NCBI GenBank assembly: GCA_026770025.1
Contig: JAMXDE010000013.1
Location: forward strand, 248,001 to 312,000
DNA length: 64,000 nucleotides
DNA from: Craspedostauros australis
Taxonomy: Eukaryota > Bacillariophyta > Bacillariophyceae > Mastogloiales > Achnanthaceae
Direction of reading: 5' to 3'
Part shown: positions 53,884-63,209 of the stretch, piece after piece
How positions within the stretch are numbered: the stretch's first letter is position 1
Layout: every line of letters begins with the position of its first letter
The notes under the pieces: model-generated
Databases searched by the model: none
Seen by the model: only the letters and a program-made list of their open reading frames with translations
Told to the model about the DNA's origin: nothing
Translations under genes and position numbers: made by a program

Positions 53884-55813
53884 ATGAAAGCTAACAACAA
53901 CAACAACAACAACGATGAATCTGGCTCTGAGAACCTGAAGCAATACATCCGCGGAGTCAACGTGGGCGGTTGGTTGACAGCCGAGCGCTTCATCACCCCG
54001 TACCTCTTCGCGGTGAACACATGCCACACGGAGGGCAACTTCTGCTGGTACCCTGGACAGGTCGGCATGCCGGAGGGTGCACAACTCTGCGATCCAGCCG
54101 TCTGCAAGCCCATCCTCCCCATCGCAACCTCCGACACCAACAACGACTACCATCCCATCATCTCGCACGACTACATGACGTACCCCATCGATGAGTACAC
54201 CCTTGGACAGGCCCTCCACAAGCACGCAGCCACGCCGGACATCCCCCAGAAGTACATGGAACGCCATTGGGACACCTTCGTCACGAAGCAGGATGTCATC
54301 GATCTCCGCGATTCCGGGGTCACCCATCTGCGCGTGCCCATGAGCTACTGGATCCGCGGCGACGTCACCTCCGTGGACGGCACCACCGAACCCTGGATCT
54401 CCGGCGGCTGGCCCTACTTCGTGCGATTCGCCAATTGGTGCCGCGAGGTCGGCGGACTCACCATCTGGGCCGACCTCCACGGTGCGCCGGGCAGCGAGAA
54501 CGGCTTTGACAACTCCGGTCGGTACAACAAGGATCGCTCCACCTGCGACGGTTGGGATCTCGCTTCCGGTAACATCGATCGCACCCTCACCATCCTGCAG
54601 GACCTCGTCAACGGCATGGTCGAGGAGGGCCTCACCGACGTCGTCTCCGGCTTTGGTCTCCTCAACGAGCCGTTCGCCGACTGCCATCTCGACATCCTCT
54701 TCAACTACTACAACAAGGCCTTCGAAATCGTGCGTTCCACCATGCACGAGGACACCGCCGTCTTCATCAGCGACACCTTCCGCGTCTGGGAGTTCAACAA
54801 CGGATTCTGGGCCGACGAAAAGGTCCATCACGGCACCTACCTCGACTCGCATGCCTACCAGATCTTCTTCAAGCCGGGACGGACCCTCCTGCCGCGTCAG
54901 CATGTCGCCTACGTCTGCCGCGGCCTCACCAAGACGGTCAACGGCTGCTGCTTCGAGGATGCTCCTAAGAATAAGGTACCAGCCAAGGGCCTCTCGCGCA
55001 TCGTCGGCGAGTGGAGCGGCGCCTTCGATCAGCTGCCGACCGCCATGACGCCGGATATCATGAAGCACATCGCGGCCAACGGCACGGCCCTCTTCCTCGA
55101 TCGCGAGCTCGCCCCAGCGCGCAAGAACTTCCTCGAGAGCTACATCAAGGCGCAGATGGTCGCGTACGAGTCGGCCGATACCGGCGTCTCCAGCGGCTGG
55201 TTGTTCTGGAATTTCAAGATGGAGTGAGTTCGTCATTGCCGGAGATCCTATCGGCATCGCGCGAGTGTTGGTGTCGTATGAATAGTCGCATGGGCATTAT
55301 TTTGCCAGCATGTTGCCATTGTTTATTTGCTGATACCACATCATCTCACACGTACTTTGTACACTCCATTATCACAACCACACTTCTAACAACAACAGGG
55401 GCAGCGCCTTCATCGAATGGGACTTCCTGCGCGGCATCCGCGAAGGCTGGATCCCAAAGATCCCGGCTCCTACGATCTCCTCCGAATCACTGTACGGCTC
55501 CTGCATGGACATCCATGATGGCGTCGACAACGAGGACGCACACCTCGTCATGGATCTGTACCCCGATCCAAGCATGGAGAGCCCCCAGACGTGGTACCTC
55601 AGCGACGATTTGGTCGGCAAGGATTACAACTACAAACCACCGTTGGACAACAGCACCGCCGACGATGACTACAACATCAACGCCGGCACGACGGATACGT
55701 CATCCTTCGACGAGAGCATCTTCTTCTCCATCTTCGGTGTGTGCCTCATGTGCATCCTCTTCTTCGTCGTGCGCTGCATGAGACGTAACCGCGGATACAC
55801 CACCATCAAATAG
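53884..55813 (+). CDS. GH5 exo-beta-1,3-glucanase-like enzyme with C-terminal membrane anchor, 2 exons
   Basis: Retaining glycoside hydrolase likely to cut glucose from beta-1,3-glucan such as chrysolaminarin. Exons 53884-55223 and 55399-55813 are joined by a 175-nt phase-2 intron (donor GTGAGT, acceptor AACAG); 584 residues. The opening RGVNVGGWLTAERFITP is the family start; LRVPMSYW and WADLHGAPGSENGFDNSG follow; GLLNEP carries the acid/base Glu262 and RIVGEWSGAFD the nucleophile Glu376; SSGWLFWNFKMEGSAFIEWD crosses the splice junction and confirms it. After residue about 490 comes an acidic linker, then a membrane segment (FFSIFGVCLMCILFFVV) and a short basic tail. No signal peptide is present with this start, although the A/C-rich leader supports it. 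Confidence 0.88.
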
Positions 55814-56163
55814 AGCGGCGCTCTACTGTGGGAACTACTGATGCGGCATACCAGAAGTGCAGTAGTAAGATCCCAACACCACGTCGCGGCAATGTACGTC
55901 TGTTCCTCAGAGTACTTCACTCTGATGGACAAGTTCGTACTTACGAGCATATCCTGCAGACTTGCAGTGTGTGGGATGCACAAGCGCAGGTAACATACTG
56001 GAGGTTCCTTGTGCGCAACCATCTCCAAACAAAATAAACTTTGATCTTTTCAGTGCGCCGTCCATCAACCATGTTTAGAGTCTCTCAAGAGAGAGCACGT
56101 GTGAATCCAAATTCTGCCGCATTCTGTGGCGTGGCCTACAGCAGCGCAAAACGACACCTGCGG
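55814..56163. other. Convergent spacer
   Basis: 350 bases between the 3' ends of the GH5 gene (+) and the YaaA-like gene (-). No repeat, RNA gene or open frame worth noting. Confidence 0.5.
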
Positions 56164-57243
56164 TTACCGGTTGCGCCTCGGCCGCTTTGCCGCCGTTGCT
56201 GGTGTCTTCTCCTCATCCTTGCTGGTTCCCAATACAGATGCTCTCTTTGTGATACCACCGTCCTTCCAATTCTTCCGCCGATTGAACACGATCGTCGTTT
56301 CTGTCGACCTCTCATCATGCACACGATAACCTTCCAGATCGAATTGACGGATCTGTTCCACCGTCGTCACCTGATGCTGCGCCATGTACCGTGCCATCAA
56401 CCCACGTGCGCGCTTGGCGTGGACCGACAGCACCCGCCCATCTTGCTGAAAGATGACCTTGATCGTGCGCACACCATCTACCATCGTCGTGTTGTTCTTT
56501 TTCTTGGCATCTATCACGAAGGGTGCGTACTCGTCGCTGGCGAGGTTCAAAATGCAGAATCGTTCCGATCGCAGCCGTTTCGCGATGGCGGGCCGCCAAT
56601 ACTCCACGAGCTTGTTCGTTTTGCCGTCGGTCACTTCCGATACAATGTCCTTGGAATGCTCCATGTCGAAACGGTACGGTTGCAGTACATCCATGGGACG
56701 CAGCCATCCATGCAAGGGGTCGCAGATTCTCAAATTGCGCTGCAGGTATTCCAATTCCCGAATCGTCGTCAACGACGCCATGTCGAGACCTTGGAAGGCG
56801 GAACCGGAAAAGGTGTACCCGCACGGTTTCCAGGACGTTGCCAAGTTCGTCATGGACGGCTCCAGATCGTAATCCCTCCAATACTGCAACGCGGTCTGAC
56901 GCAGAGACGCCGAGGCGAGTCCCAGAAAGTTGGTCGTGTTGGCATCGCGGGCTCGATTCTGGATCGCTTGAGCCAGCTTCTTCGTCTTGGCAACATCGCA
57001 GGATGGCATGGTCCACGGAATCAACGATTCCTTGGCATTCATATGCTTCTTGACGTCCAGAGTCTTGGCCGGAGACAGGATCATGAGAAAGCGCACGCTC
57101 ATTGCTTCTTCGCACGCTTCTCCCGGTTCTGGCGAAACATGATCGTTGGCTGCGCCTCCTGCATCGCTGGCTGATGCGCTCGCACGCCTTGTGGTTGGTG
57201 GCATGATGGAACAGATACTCCTTCTAGCAGATCTGGCGATCAT
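56164..57243 (-). CDS. YaaA/DUF328 (UPF0246) family protein
   Basis: Family known in bacteria for protection against peroxide and iron-driven DNA damage. 359 residues from the Met at 57243; the frame opens at 57336, and 57204 is another choice. Residues 1 to about 45 are Arg/Ser/Ala-rich and could be a mitochondrial presequence (IARSARRSICSI). The domain starts at VRFLMILSPAKTLD and includes YTFSGSAFQGLDMASL, DPLHGWLRPMDVLQPYRFDM, LNLASDEYAPFV, VHAKRARGLMARYM and QFDLEGYR, all in family order and with normal spacing. A basic C-terminal tail (KRPRRNR) is extra. Intronless. Eukaryotic members are scattered; bacterial ancestry is plausible but not shown here. Confidence 0.93.
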   Translation of the reverse strand: MIARSARRSICSIMPPTTRRASASASDAGGAANDHVSPEPGEACEEAMSVRFLMILSPAKTLDVKKHMNAKESLIPWTMPSCDVAKTKKLAQAIQNRARDANTTNFLGLASASLRQTALQYWRDYDLEPSMTNLATSWKPCGYTFSGSAFQGLDMASLTTIRELEYLQRNLRICDPLHGWLRPMDVLQPYRFDMEHSKDIVSEVTDGKTNKLVEYWRPAIAKRLRSERFCILNLASDEYAPFVIDAKKKNNTTMVDGVRTIKVIFQQDGRVLSVHAKRARGLMARYMAQHQVTTVEQIRQFDLEGYRVHDERSTETTIVFNRRKNWKDGGITKRASVLGTSKDEEKTPATAAKRPRRNR

Positions 57244-57858
57244 CCGATCGTGTGGTACGACTATGGTATGGTGGGACGAACTATGTGCATGCCTCCCAGC
57301 AATGACAACGTGTTCTCGTGATGGCTGCCAATCCACGGAAATTCCGTGAAAACGACACGATTCGCGGATTTGTATGTCATTGTATTTGTCTGGCCGTCAT
57401 TCCGTATGCTCCCAAGCAGACTACGAGAGACATGATGGTAGCGATCGATCCTACTTTCGGGATTGGGCCCCGAGTGGTGCAGTTCCAACGATTCAGTTGC
57501 TTCCCCAGCTGGTGATGTAGTCCAAGTTCCATGTGGACGGCGAGTGGTTCTCTATTGCTGCGTTGTTGGATGAAGTGGATAATATTTATATTATACAATA
57601 TGTTACCATGCACTCTTATGAAGTGTTTCGTTGTGGCATGGTGTGATATCTTGTTTCATCTCTTAGAGTCATCATGTCCCCCCTGACATGGAGCGAAGTG
57701 CTCCTATTGTTGTTAATTGTGTATTGTATTGTACTGTAATGTGCAGTTGCTGTACCAGCAGTTCAAGTGTGTCCGTATGTATGATAGAATATGGTACAAT
57801 GTAATGATCGTGATAGTGTTACAAAGCGCTCGAACGATGAGCGAGGTTGTTGTTGTGT
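57244..57858. other. Spacer with AT-rich stretch
   Basis: About 615 bases between the YaaA-like start and the exonuclease stop. Positions 57579-57604 (AATATTTATATTATACAATA) are AT-rich; TGTATTGTATTGT follows at 57719-57731. No gene seen. Confidence 0.5.
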
Positions 57859-59466
57859 TCAACCTTGCATACTGGTATGTTGGCGCATGCGGTCTTCCCA
57901 GTCCACCTGAACGAGGAGGTAGAGCTGCAGCGCCGCCCATGCATCCTCCTTGGGACAGTGCGGTTTGTGTGGCGCCTGGATGGAGACGTGGAGGTACTGC
58001 TTGGCGAGCGCCTTCAGCTTGCGCGGTCCGTACATGCTGTTGACGACGTTGGCGGTGTTGCCGTTTCCAGCGTGGTCGTAGGTTCTGCACGCTCCGCGGT
58101 AGGGAAGGTACTGCTGGAAGGGTTCGTACTTGGCGGTGTCCCGGATGCGATGGGGTGGGTAGAACGTCATGCCCAAGCATTGAAGGTCGTTCTCCAGCGC
58201 GTGGCCGACGAGGAGGGCGTACCGCTTGGTGTTGGGGTTGTAGAGGATGCCGTGCAATAGATCGCGGCACTGAGACAGCGTCATGGTGGCATGCTGCGCG
58301 AGGTACTCCTTGGACATGCCCGAGACGTGCGAGCGGTAGTCGAGAATCTCCTGGTCCGGAAAGAGCGTGACGTCCATGACAACCGCCCCGGCAAGGTTGA
58401 GCAGCGTGACACGCGTGACCATTGATCGATCTCCCGCGATGCCCACCATCTCGCAGTCAAGCGAGAAGCAGGGCTCCGGCGCGAGAACGTGCGGACGCGG
58501 CACGAATTGGCTGTGACATTGACGGCGACTACGACGTCGTGATCTGGAGGACGCGCCGTTCTTGGATGGGTGGTACTGTTGCTTGCGATCCTTTGACTTG
58601 TGAGATCGACGACGTGACGTTGAATCCCCGTGAGAAGTTGTTACGTGTGCCCCAGGGTTCGTTGTTGTTGTTGTTGTTGTTGCGGCGGGCGCCTGATTGA
58701 CACGGGCTTTTCTCATGTCTTTGCTATTGGACTTCGGTCGGCGAACATTGATTGATTGTGGTGACGCAACGAAGGCCCCATGCGGTAAAACCATTTGTAC
58801 ATTTGTTGCAGGGTAGATGGCTGCTGGCGTGTAATATTGCGGTGAGAAGGGTGGCACGCTCACGGCAGGAGCATTGATGACGTGCTCTTTCCAAGAGCCC
58901 ATCGATGCAAATGATAACGGTGTCGATGTCACTTGCGTTCTGAATGATGTTAGCGTTGACGTTGACGTTGTGGGTGGTGGTGGTGTTGGGGAGGAGCCTG
59001 CCGAAGAGCCAGAGGATGACACAGAAACCGTCTCATCCGCGGTGGAAGAAGAATGGTCGCAGGAGTGTTCATGAGATGCGGCGGCTCTAGTGGTGCCGCC
59101 GCAGACGTTGGTCTTCTTGGATGGTGTGCCGCAGCGCATCTGCACATGTTTGGTGGATGAGGATGACAAAGACGGCCATGCTGCATCGTGGGCTTCTCCT
59201 GCCACGCCGCACTGATGAGCAAAGACGATGCCATTGATGGGGCCATTGATGGAGCCATTGATGACACCATTGATGGGATACGTGTTGGAGCATGTGACAG
59301 AACATGTGTCGGAGTACGAGTATCTGGAAGGGTGGTTGGAGCCGTGCGTAGTTGTGTTTGCCTTGTTGTCCATCTTCGTCGAGCCTCTGAAATGCGATGG
59401 CGTCCATGCCTGCGTCGTTGCTGGTCCCGTCATCGCCGTTGTTGTCGCCGTCGTCATCGTTATCAT
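57859..59466 (-). CDS. DEDDh 3'-5' exonuclease, REXO4/ISG20-like
   Basis: Intronless, 535 residues. Residues 1 to about 320 are low complexity (Thr/Ser/Asn/His) with a tandem ING repeat, a basic patch of serines and arginines, and no domain. The exonuclease domain fills the C-terminal third: ExoI FSLDCEMVG (about residues 333-341), ExoII LVGHALENDLQCLG, and ExoIII HCPKEDAWAALQLYL with the His-x4-Asp spacing of the DEDDh class. ILDYRSHVSGMSKEYL matches the REXO4-type segment between ExoI and ExoII, and YDHAGNGNTANV precedes GPRKLKALAKQYL. The group acts in rRNA or other RNA 3' trimming, usually nuclear or nucleolar; the basic N-terminal patches fit that. Start at 59466 is the first Met of the open frame and may be too early. 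Confidence 0.88.
   Translation of the reverse strand: MITMTTATTTAMTGPATTQAWTPSHFRGSTKMDNKANTTTHGSNHPSRYSYSDTCSVTCSNTYPINGVINGSINGPINGIVFAHQCGVAGEAHDAAWPSLSSSSTKHVQMRCGTPSKKTNVCGGTTRAAASHEHSCDHSSSTADETVSVSSSGSSAGSSPTPPPPTTSTSTLTSFRTQVTSTPLSFASMGSWKEHVINAPAVSVPPFSPQYYTPAAIYPATNVQMVLPHGAFVASPQSINVRRPKSNSKDMRKARVNQAPAATTTTTTTNPGAHVTTSHGDSTSRRRSHKSKDRKQQYHPSKNGASSRSRRRSRRQCHSQFVPRPHVLAPEPCFSLDCEMVGIAGDRSMVTRVTLLNLAGAVVMDVTLFPDQEILDYRSHVSGMSKEYLAQHATMTLSQCRDLLHGILYNPNTKRYALLVGHALENDLQCLGMTFYPPHRIRDTAKYEPFQQYLPYRGACRTYDHAGNGNTANVVNSMYGPRKLKALAKQYLHVSIQAPHKPHCPKEDAWAALQLYLLVQVDWEDRMRQHTSMQG
59231..59278. repeat. 12-bp coding tandem repeat
   Basis: Four units of CCATTGATGGNN in the N-terminal part of the exonuclease gene; the coding strand gives repeated Ile-Asn-Gly triplets (INGVINGSINGPING). 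Confidence 0.85.
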
Positions 59467-61289
59467 GCTGGCTGGTCTTCACGCGGAGTATCTATGCTCG
59501 TATGGTGTATTCGGATGGGATGTATGGTCGTATGATATGTTGCTGTAATGGTGTCGCGAGTGTTGTTTACATCTGCTGTACTCGATGCTGCGCTAGTCTA
59601 CTCTATTCCATGTGAATGTGAATGCGAATGTGAATACGAATGTGAGTGATGGATGGATGAGTGGTGGACGATGGGTGGACGATGGGTGGTGAACGAGTGA
59701 TGAAACTGCTGAAAGAAAGTGAGCACCAGAAGACCAAAATTCAGCAAGTGGAGACGGAAAGAATTTGTGAGTGGAAGTGGGAGTGGAAGCAGAGTGGAGT
59801 GCCTTTGTTCAATGTTGCGTTGTTGTGGTGTGTGCGCTGTGTGTTGTCCATGGTTTATCCGTAGCTCGTATGGTACGGTACGGTACGGTATGGTGTGGTA
59901 TGGTATGGCATGAGGAGAATGGAGTGTTTGCATTCTCCCAGAGTATCGTGCTCAGATTGTTCTGGACATCTCCTGCAAACACGCACAGCCATGAGCACAG
60001 CCACACACGCAAACAGAAGCGCAAATGGAAAAGGATATCGTGTCCCACTGGTTGGAGGCTCGCCACAGCCTTGCTGGAGACCCAAACAGAGAAGACCAAG
60101 ACAAGAAGCCATTGACACTCACTTGCAAGAAGCAGAAGAAGATGAAATGGATGCCAACCATCGCGAGATCGCCCTTTCGGTTCCTGTTTGGCATCACCGC
60201 CATCACCGCCATTGTGACCATCAGCATGCCACGCATCACGCACAGCAGCTCGCACGTACCATGGAACATTCGACCTGTTCAGCACCTTCCGCACTTTCAA
60301 TGTGTTCAGCATAACACAATGCATGCCGCCGCCATGAGTGGCAATACGAACTTACGAGCTATCGAATGGCAGCAGCCTCGTGCGGTTCTCACCTGTCTTT
60401 CTCTCTTTCTCTCTCTCTCGCTTGACGACTTTCGCCTCCGTGGTGCATTTCGGCCGTCCTTCGCTTGTCGGCATTGCTGACAGACCAGTCGATTCTTTCT
60501 CCGACCAATCTCGACTCACAAGGCGTGTTTCCGTTTCGCCTCTCGTCTTTTTGTGTCTTGGGTTTCAACTTCGCACATCATCTCGTGACACGCCGCTCTT
60601 CCGTGACCCATCCATTGGTTGGATGTGGGTCCATCAGTCTCGCGCCGACTCGGTGCGGGACGGCGCACCCCAGGCAGCAGTTGGCTGTTGTTCTGCCGCC
60701 AGCACTCCCACGCCACTTGTCGCGACCCAACGCCGAGGTTGAGTGTGCTTGTTCTCAATTTCCTGCCTTCTCGTTGATGTGGATGTCATTGCTCAGGACA
60801 CACATCATGTATATGAAATCCGTGATGATATTATTACTTACCACATGCGCTGCGAAACAGAAATCAAATCTTGTTCTGTTCCAGCTGCGCGCAGCGAACA
60901 TTGCCATCTGCGTGTCTTGCCGCCTCACATTTCTGACACCCGCTGCGCGCGAACGAACACGGAGTCGTTCTTTCCATCACATGAGCTGCAATCTGCTTGT
61001 TCTCTGCCGATCCGGTTGCGGTTGTATTGCATTCTATTGGCACGGCGAGCTAGACTCTATATCCAGCATGTATTGGTGTGGTAGATACTATTCTATTCTA
61101 TTTCACTAGTTCATCATCGTCTCGTACAGTTCTATCCTGTGGATCATTTTGTGTACCAGGTCATACCCGTACAAGCCACTCAGACTCATATAATAGTATG
61201 TATAGTATCATATGTATATGTCTATATGTACGGTATAGCACGAGTACGAGGATGATGCTTGCAAGCTTGTCGAGGGAGCTTTAACGTTG
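59467..61289. other. Intergenic region upstream of the exonuclease gene
   Basis: About 1.8 kb. A hexamer array TGTGAA (six units with one-base variants) lies at 59611-59646, and a GGTACGGTACGGTAT run at 59873-59890. A plus-strand frame at 60025-60480 (151 codons) has a hydrophobic stretch but no family and is not called. Positions 61190-61236 are AT-rich, just past the 3' end of the SET gene. Confidence 0.5.
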
Positions 61290-63209
61290 TCACAGTTCAT
61301 CATGGCTTTCCTGCTGTTGCTTCACTTCCTTCTCATCACCATCACCATCATCATCATCATCTTCTTCGTCGTCATCTTCGTCGTCGTCATCATCATCATC
61401 ATCTTCGTCGTCGTCATCTTCATCATCGTCGTCGTCATCATCTTCCTCTTCTCCACCTCCAACTTCATGTTCCTCCTTCTCATCCTCTTCGTCATCGTAA
61501 TACTCCAAACCAGGAGAGTACCAGTACTTGCCCATCTCCCACACCTCGTCGGTAACCTCCATGTGCTCGGACGACAACAACGCCACGGAGAATGCCGTCA
61601 AGTAAGCCTCGTGCATCTGCCATGACACGTCGCATTCTCTGCTGGGCACGTTGTCGGGGCAGGCGCGTTCCTTGTTCTGCGACAGGGACCGGCGCAGTCC
61701 CTCGACGCTGTCCTTCATGTACGTCACGGCGTCCGGGGACAGGGGGGACAGGAAGTCGGCCTGCCACAAAGGTTCTTCGCTGTCGCCGTCCTTCGCGGCC
61801 TCGATGCCTTTCGGTGTCACCACTGGCTCGTCATCTTCCACCTCATCGTCGTCGACCTGGTGGATGTCGAACTTGAATCGCACGTCCTCCCAGTTGATCA
61901 TGTACCGTTGCGGGTACTGCTCGATGAAGCCGTAATCCATGAACATCTGCGGCGTCCCGAAATGATGGTGCCGTTCCCCGCAGAAGTTGCACTGGTTGTA
62001 CGAGTTGAACACCTGCGATCCTGCCAGGATGGTCTTGGCCGCGACCAGGCTGAAGTACTCCTCCCGCTCGATCACGTGGGCAGTGTTGAGCGCATCACCG
62101 TTCGCGTGGTTGAAATTGCAGTACACGGGGATCATCCAGTCATCCTCGGCCCTTGCGACGACCATCATCCAGGCGTGCAGGAACAGGTCCATATCGTAGT
62201 CCTTCACAGGCAGTTTCTTCTTCGCTTTTGCCGCTTCAGCATCACCCTCGTCGTCACCATCGATATCACCATCGGACGCTTCGTCTTCGCCCTCGTACTC
62301 ATATTCGTACTCATATTCCTCACCATCGGAGTCCGATTGATCCCCGCGAGCTCTGGACTTGTCCGCCTTGGTGTGTGTCATTTCGAGGTCATCCAGATCC
62401 GGCAATCCCAGCAGATCCTTGCAATCCTTCCAGTAATCATCGTACAGGTAATAATTGAGATCCCCCTCCGTCGGTGGCAACCACTCCGGCAGGATGGAAC
62501 GCAGGAAGGTCTTGCCCTGCTCGGTCCACATGTTGGGCAGGTACCCGCGCGGTTGCGCCTTGAGGTAGGCACCGTACGGCGTCTCCTCCTGCATGGCGTG
62601 GTACACCTTGAGGACCGGCAGGCAGGCACGGATGTACCATTCGTGCTCTTCCTCCTGGATCGATTCCAGGTATATCTCCTCGACCTCTTCCCGAAGGGTT
62701 TCGGGTGGCGTGATCATGAGATCCCACGGAATCTTGACGAGGGTCTCATCCTCCTCAATATCCTCCAATGCGTACACCCCACGAATGGGTTGATCCGGCA
62801 GACGGCGGATTTGGATCTTGGGTGAAATGAAGGCATCCTCATGCTGCAGCACCCAGTTGACCATGTTCATGGTTAGCAGATCGCTCGCGTCTTCGACGAA
62901 GGAAGGGGTATTGGCTTTGGTGTCGGCATTGGCTTCCGTTTTGCTGCCCACGTCGCTGTTCTTGGTGTTGTTCGATTTGGATGGCGTCGTTGTCCCTGCT
63001 TTGTCCGGACTCGCCGTCATCTCTCGTTGTTGTTGTTGCTGCTGCTGCTGTTGTGCCGATGTCTCCAACGATGCTTCTACGAGGGAAGCACCAACTGGCA
63101 ATGACAAGAGCATCAGCGCCGCAAGGGCGATGCAATGCTTGACACCATTCGGGATGACCGATCCGATCGATCTTCGGGCCTTGTCTTCTGTCGCCGACTT
63201 TGTCATCAT
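61290..63209 (-). CDS. SET-domain (RuBisCO-LSMT-like) protein with signal peptide, acidic tail and HDEL
   Basis: Predicted protein-lysine methyltransferase fold, 639 residues from the paired Met at 63209/63206; the longer frame to 63350 is Thr-rich leader. Residues about 26-45 (CIALAALMLLSLPVGASLVEA, here HCIALAALMLLSLPVGA) are a signal peptide, then a ten-residue Gln/Arg run and a linker. The SET region begins at GVYALEDIEEDETLVKIPWD (residues 144 on). An acidic insert with repeated EYEYEYEYEGED (about 290-330) splits it. The core resumes with WMIPVYCNFNHANGDAL (NH motif near 367), ILAGSQVFNSYNQCNFCG and FMDYGFIEQYPQ, the expected SAM and active-site order. A Rubis-subs-bind-like helical part follows. 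The end is about 40 Asp/Glu residues, then ESHDEL. The HDEL codons are plain in the DNA. ER lumen location is inferred. Confidence 0.87.
   Translation of the reverse strand: MMTKSATEDKARRSIGSVIPNGVKHCIALAALMLLSLPVGASLVEASLETSAQQQQQQQQQREMTASPDKAGTTTPSKSNNTKNSDVGSKTEANADTKANTPSFVEDASDLLTMNMVNWVLQHEDAFISPKIQIRRLPDQPIRGVYALEDIEEDETLVKIPWDLMITPPETLREEVEEIYLESIQEEEHEWYIRACLPVLKVYHAMQEETPYGAYLKAQPRGYLPNMWTEQGKTFLRSILPEWLPPTEGDLNYYLYDDYWKDCKDLLGLPDLDDLEMTHTKADKSRARGDQSDSDGEEYEYEYEYEGEDEASDGDIDGDDEGDAEAAKAKKKLPVKDYDMDLFLHAWMMVVARAEDDWMIPVYCNFNHANGDALNTAHVIEREEYFSLVAAKTILAGSQVFNSYNQCNFCGERHHHFGTPQMFMDYGFIEQYPQRYMINWEDVRFKFDIHQVDDDEVEDDEPVVTPKGIEAAKDGDSEEPLWQADFLSPLSPDAVTYMKDSVEGLRRSLSQNKERACPDNVPSRECDVSWQMHEAYLTAFSVALLSSEHMEVTDEVWEMGKYWYSPGLEYYDDEEDEKEEHEVGGGEEEDDDDDDDEDDDDEDDDDDDDDEDDDEEDDDDDGDGDEKEVKQQQESHDEL
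61335..61455. repeat. Imperfect (ATC/GTC)n coding repeat for the Asp/Glu tail
   Basis: Nearly continuous CATCATCATC / CGTCGTCATC triplets; on the coding strand they are GAT, GAC and GAA codons. The mix of synonymous codons suggests the tail is kept by selection as well as by slippage. Confidence 0.8.

Noticed and set aside
53845-55257. A 470-codon minus-strand open frame
   Set aside because: It covers the GH5 catalytic domain on the wrong strand. The GH5 motifs and the spliced C terminus prove the plus-strand gene.
60025-60480. A 151-codon plus-strand open frame with a membrane-like segment
   Set aside because: No domain, CT-rich translation at the end, and competing open frames on both strands.
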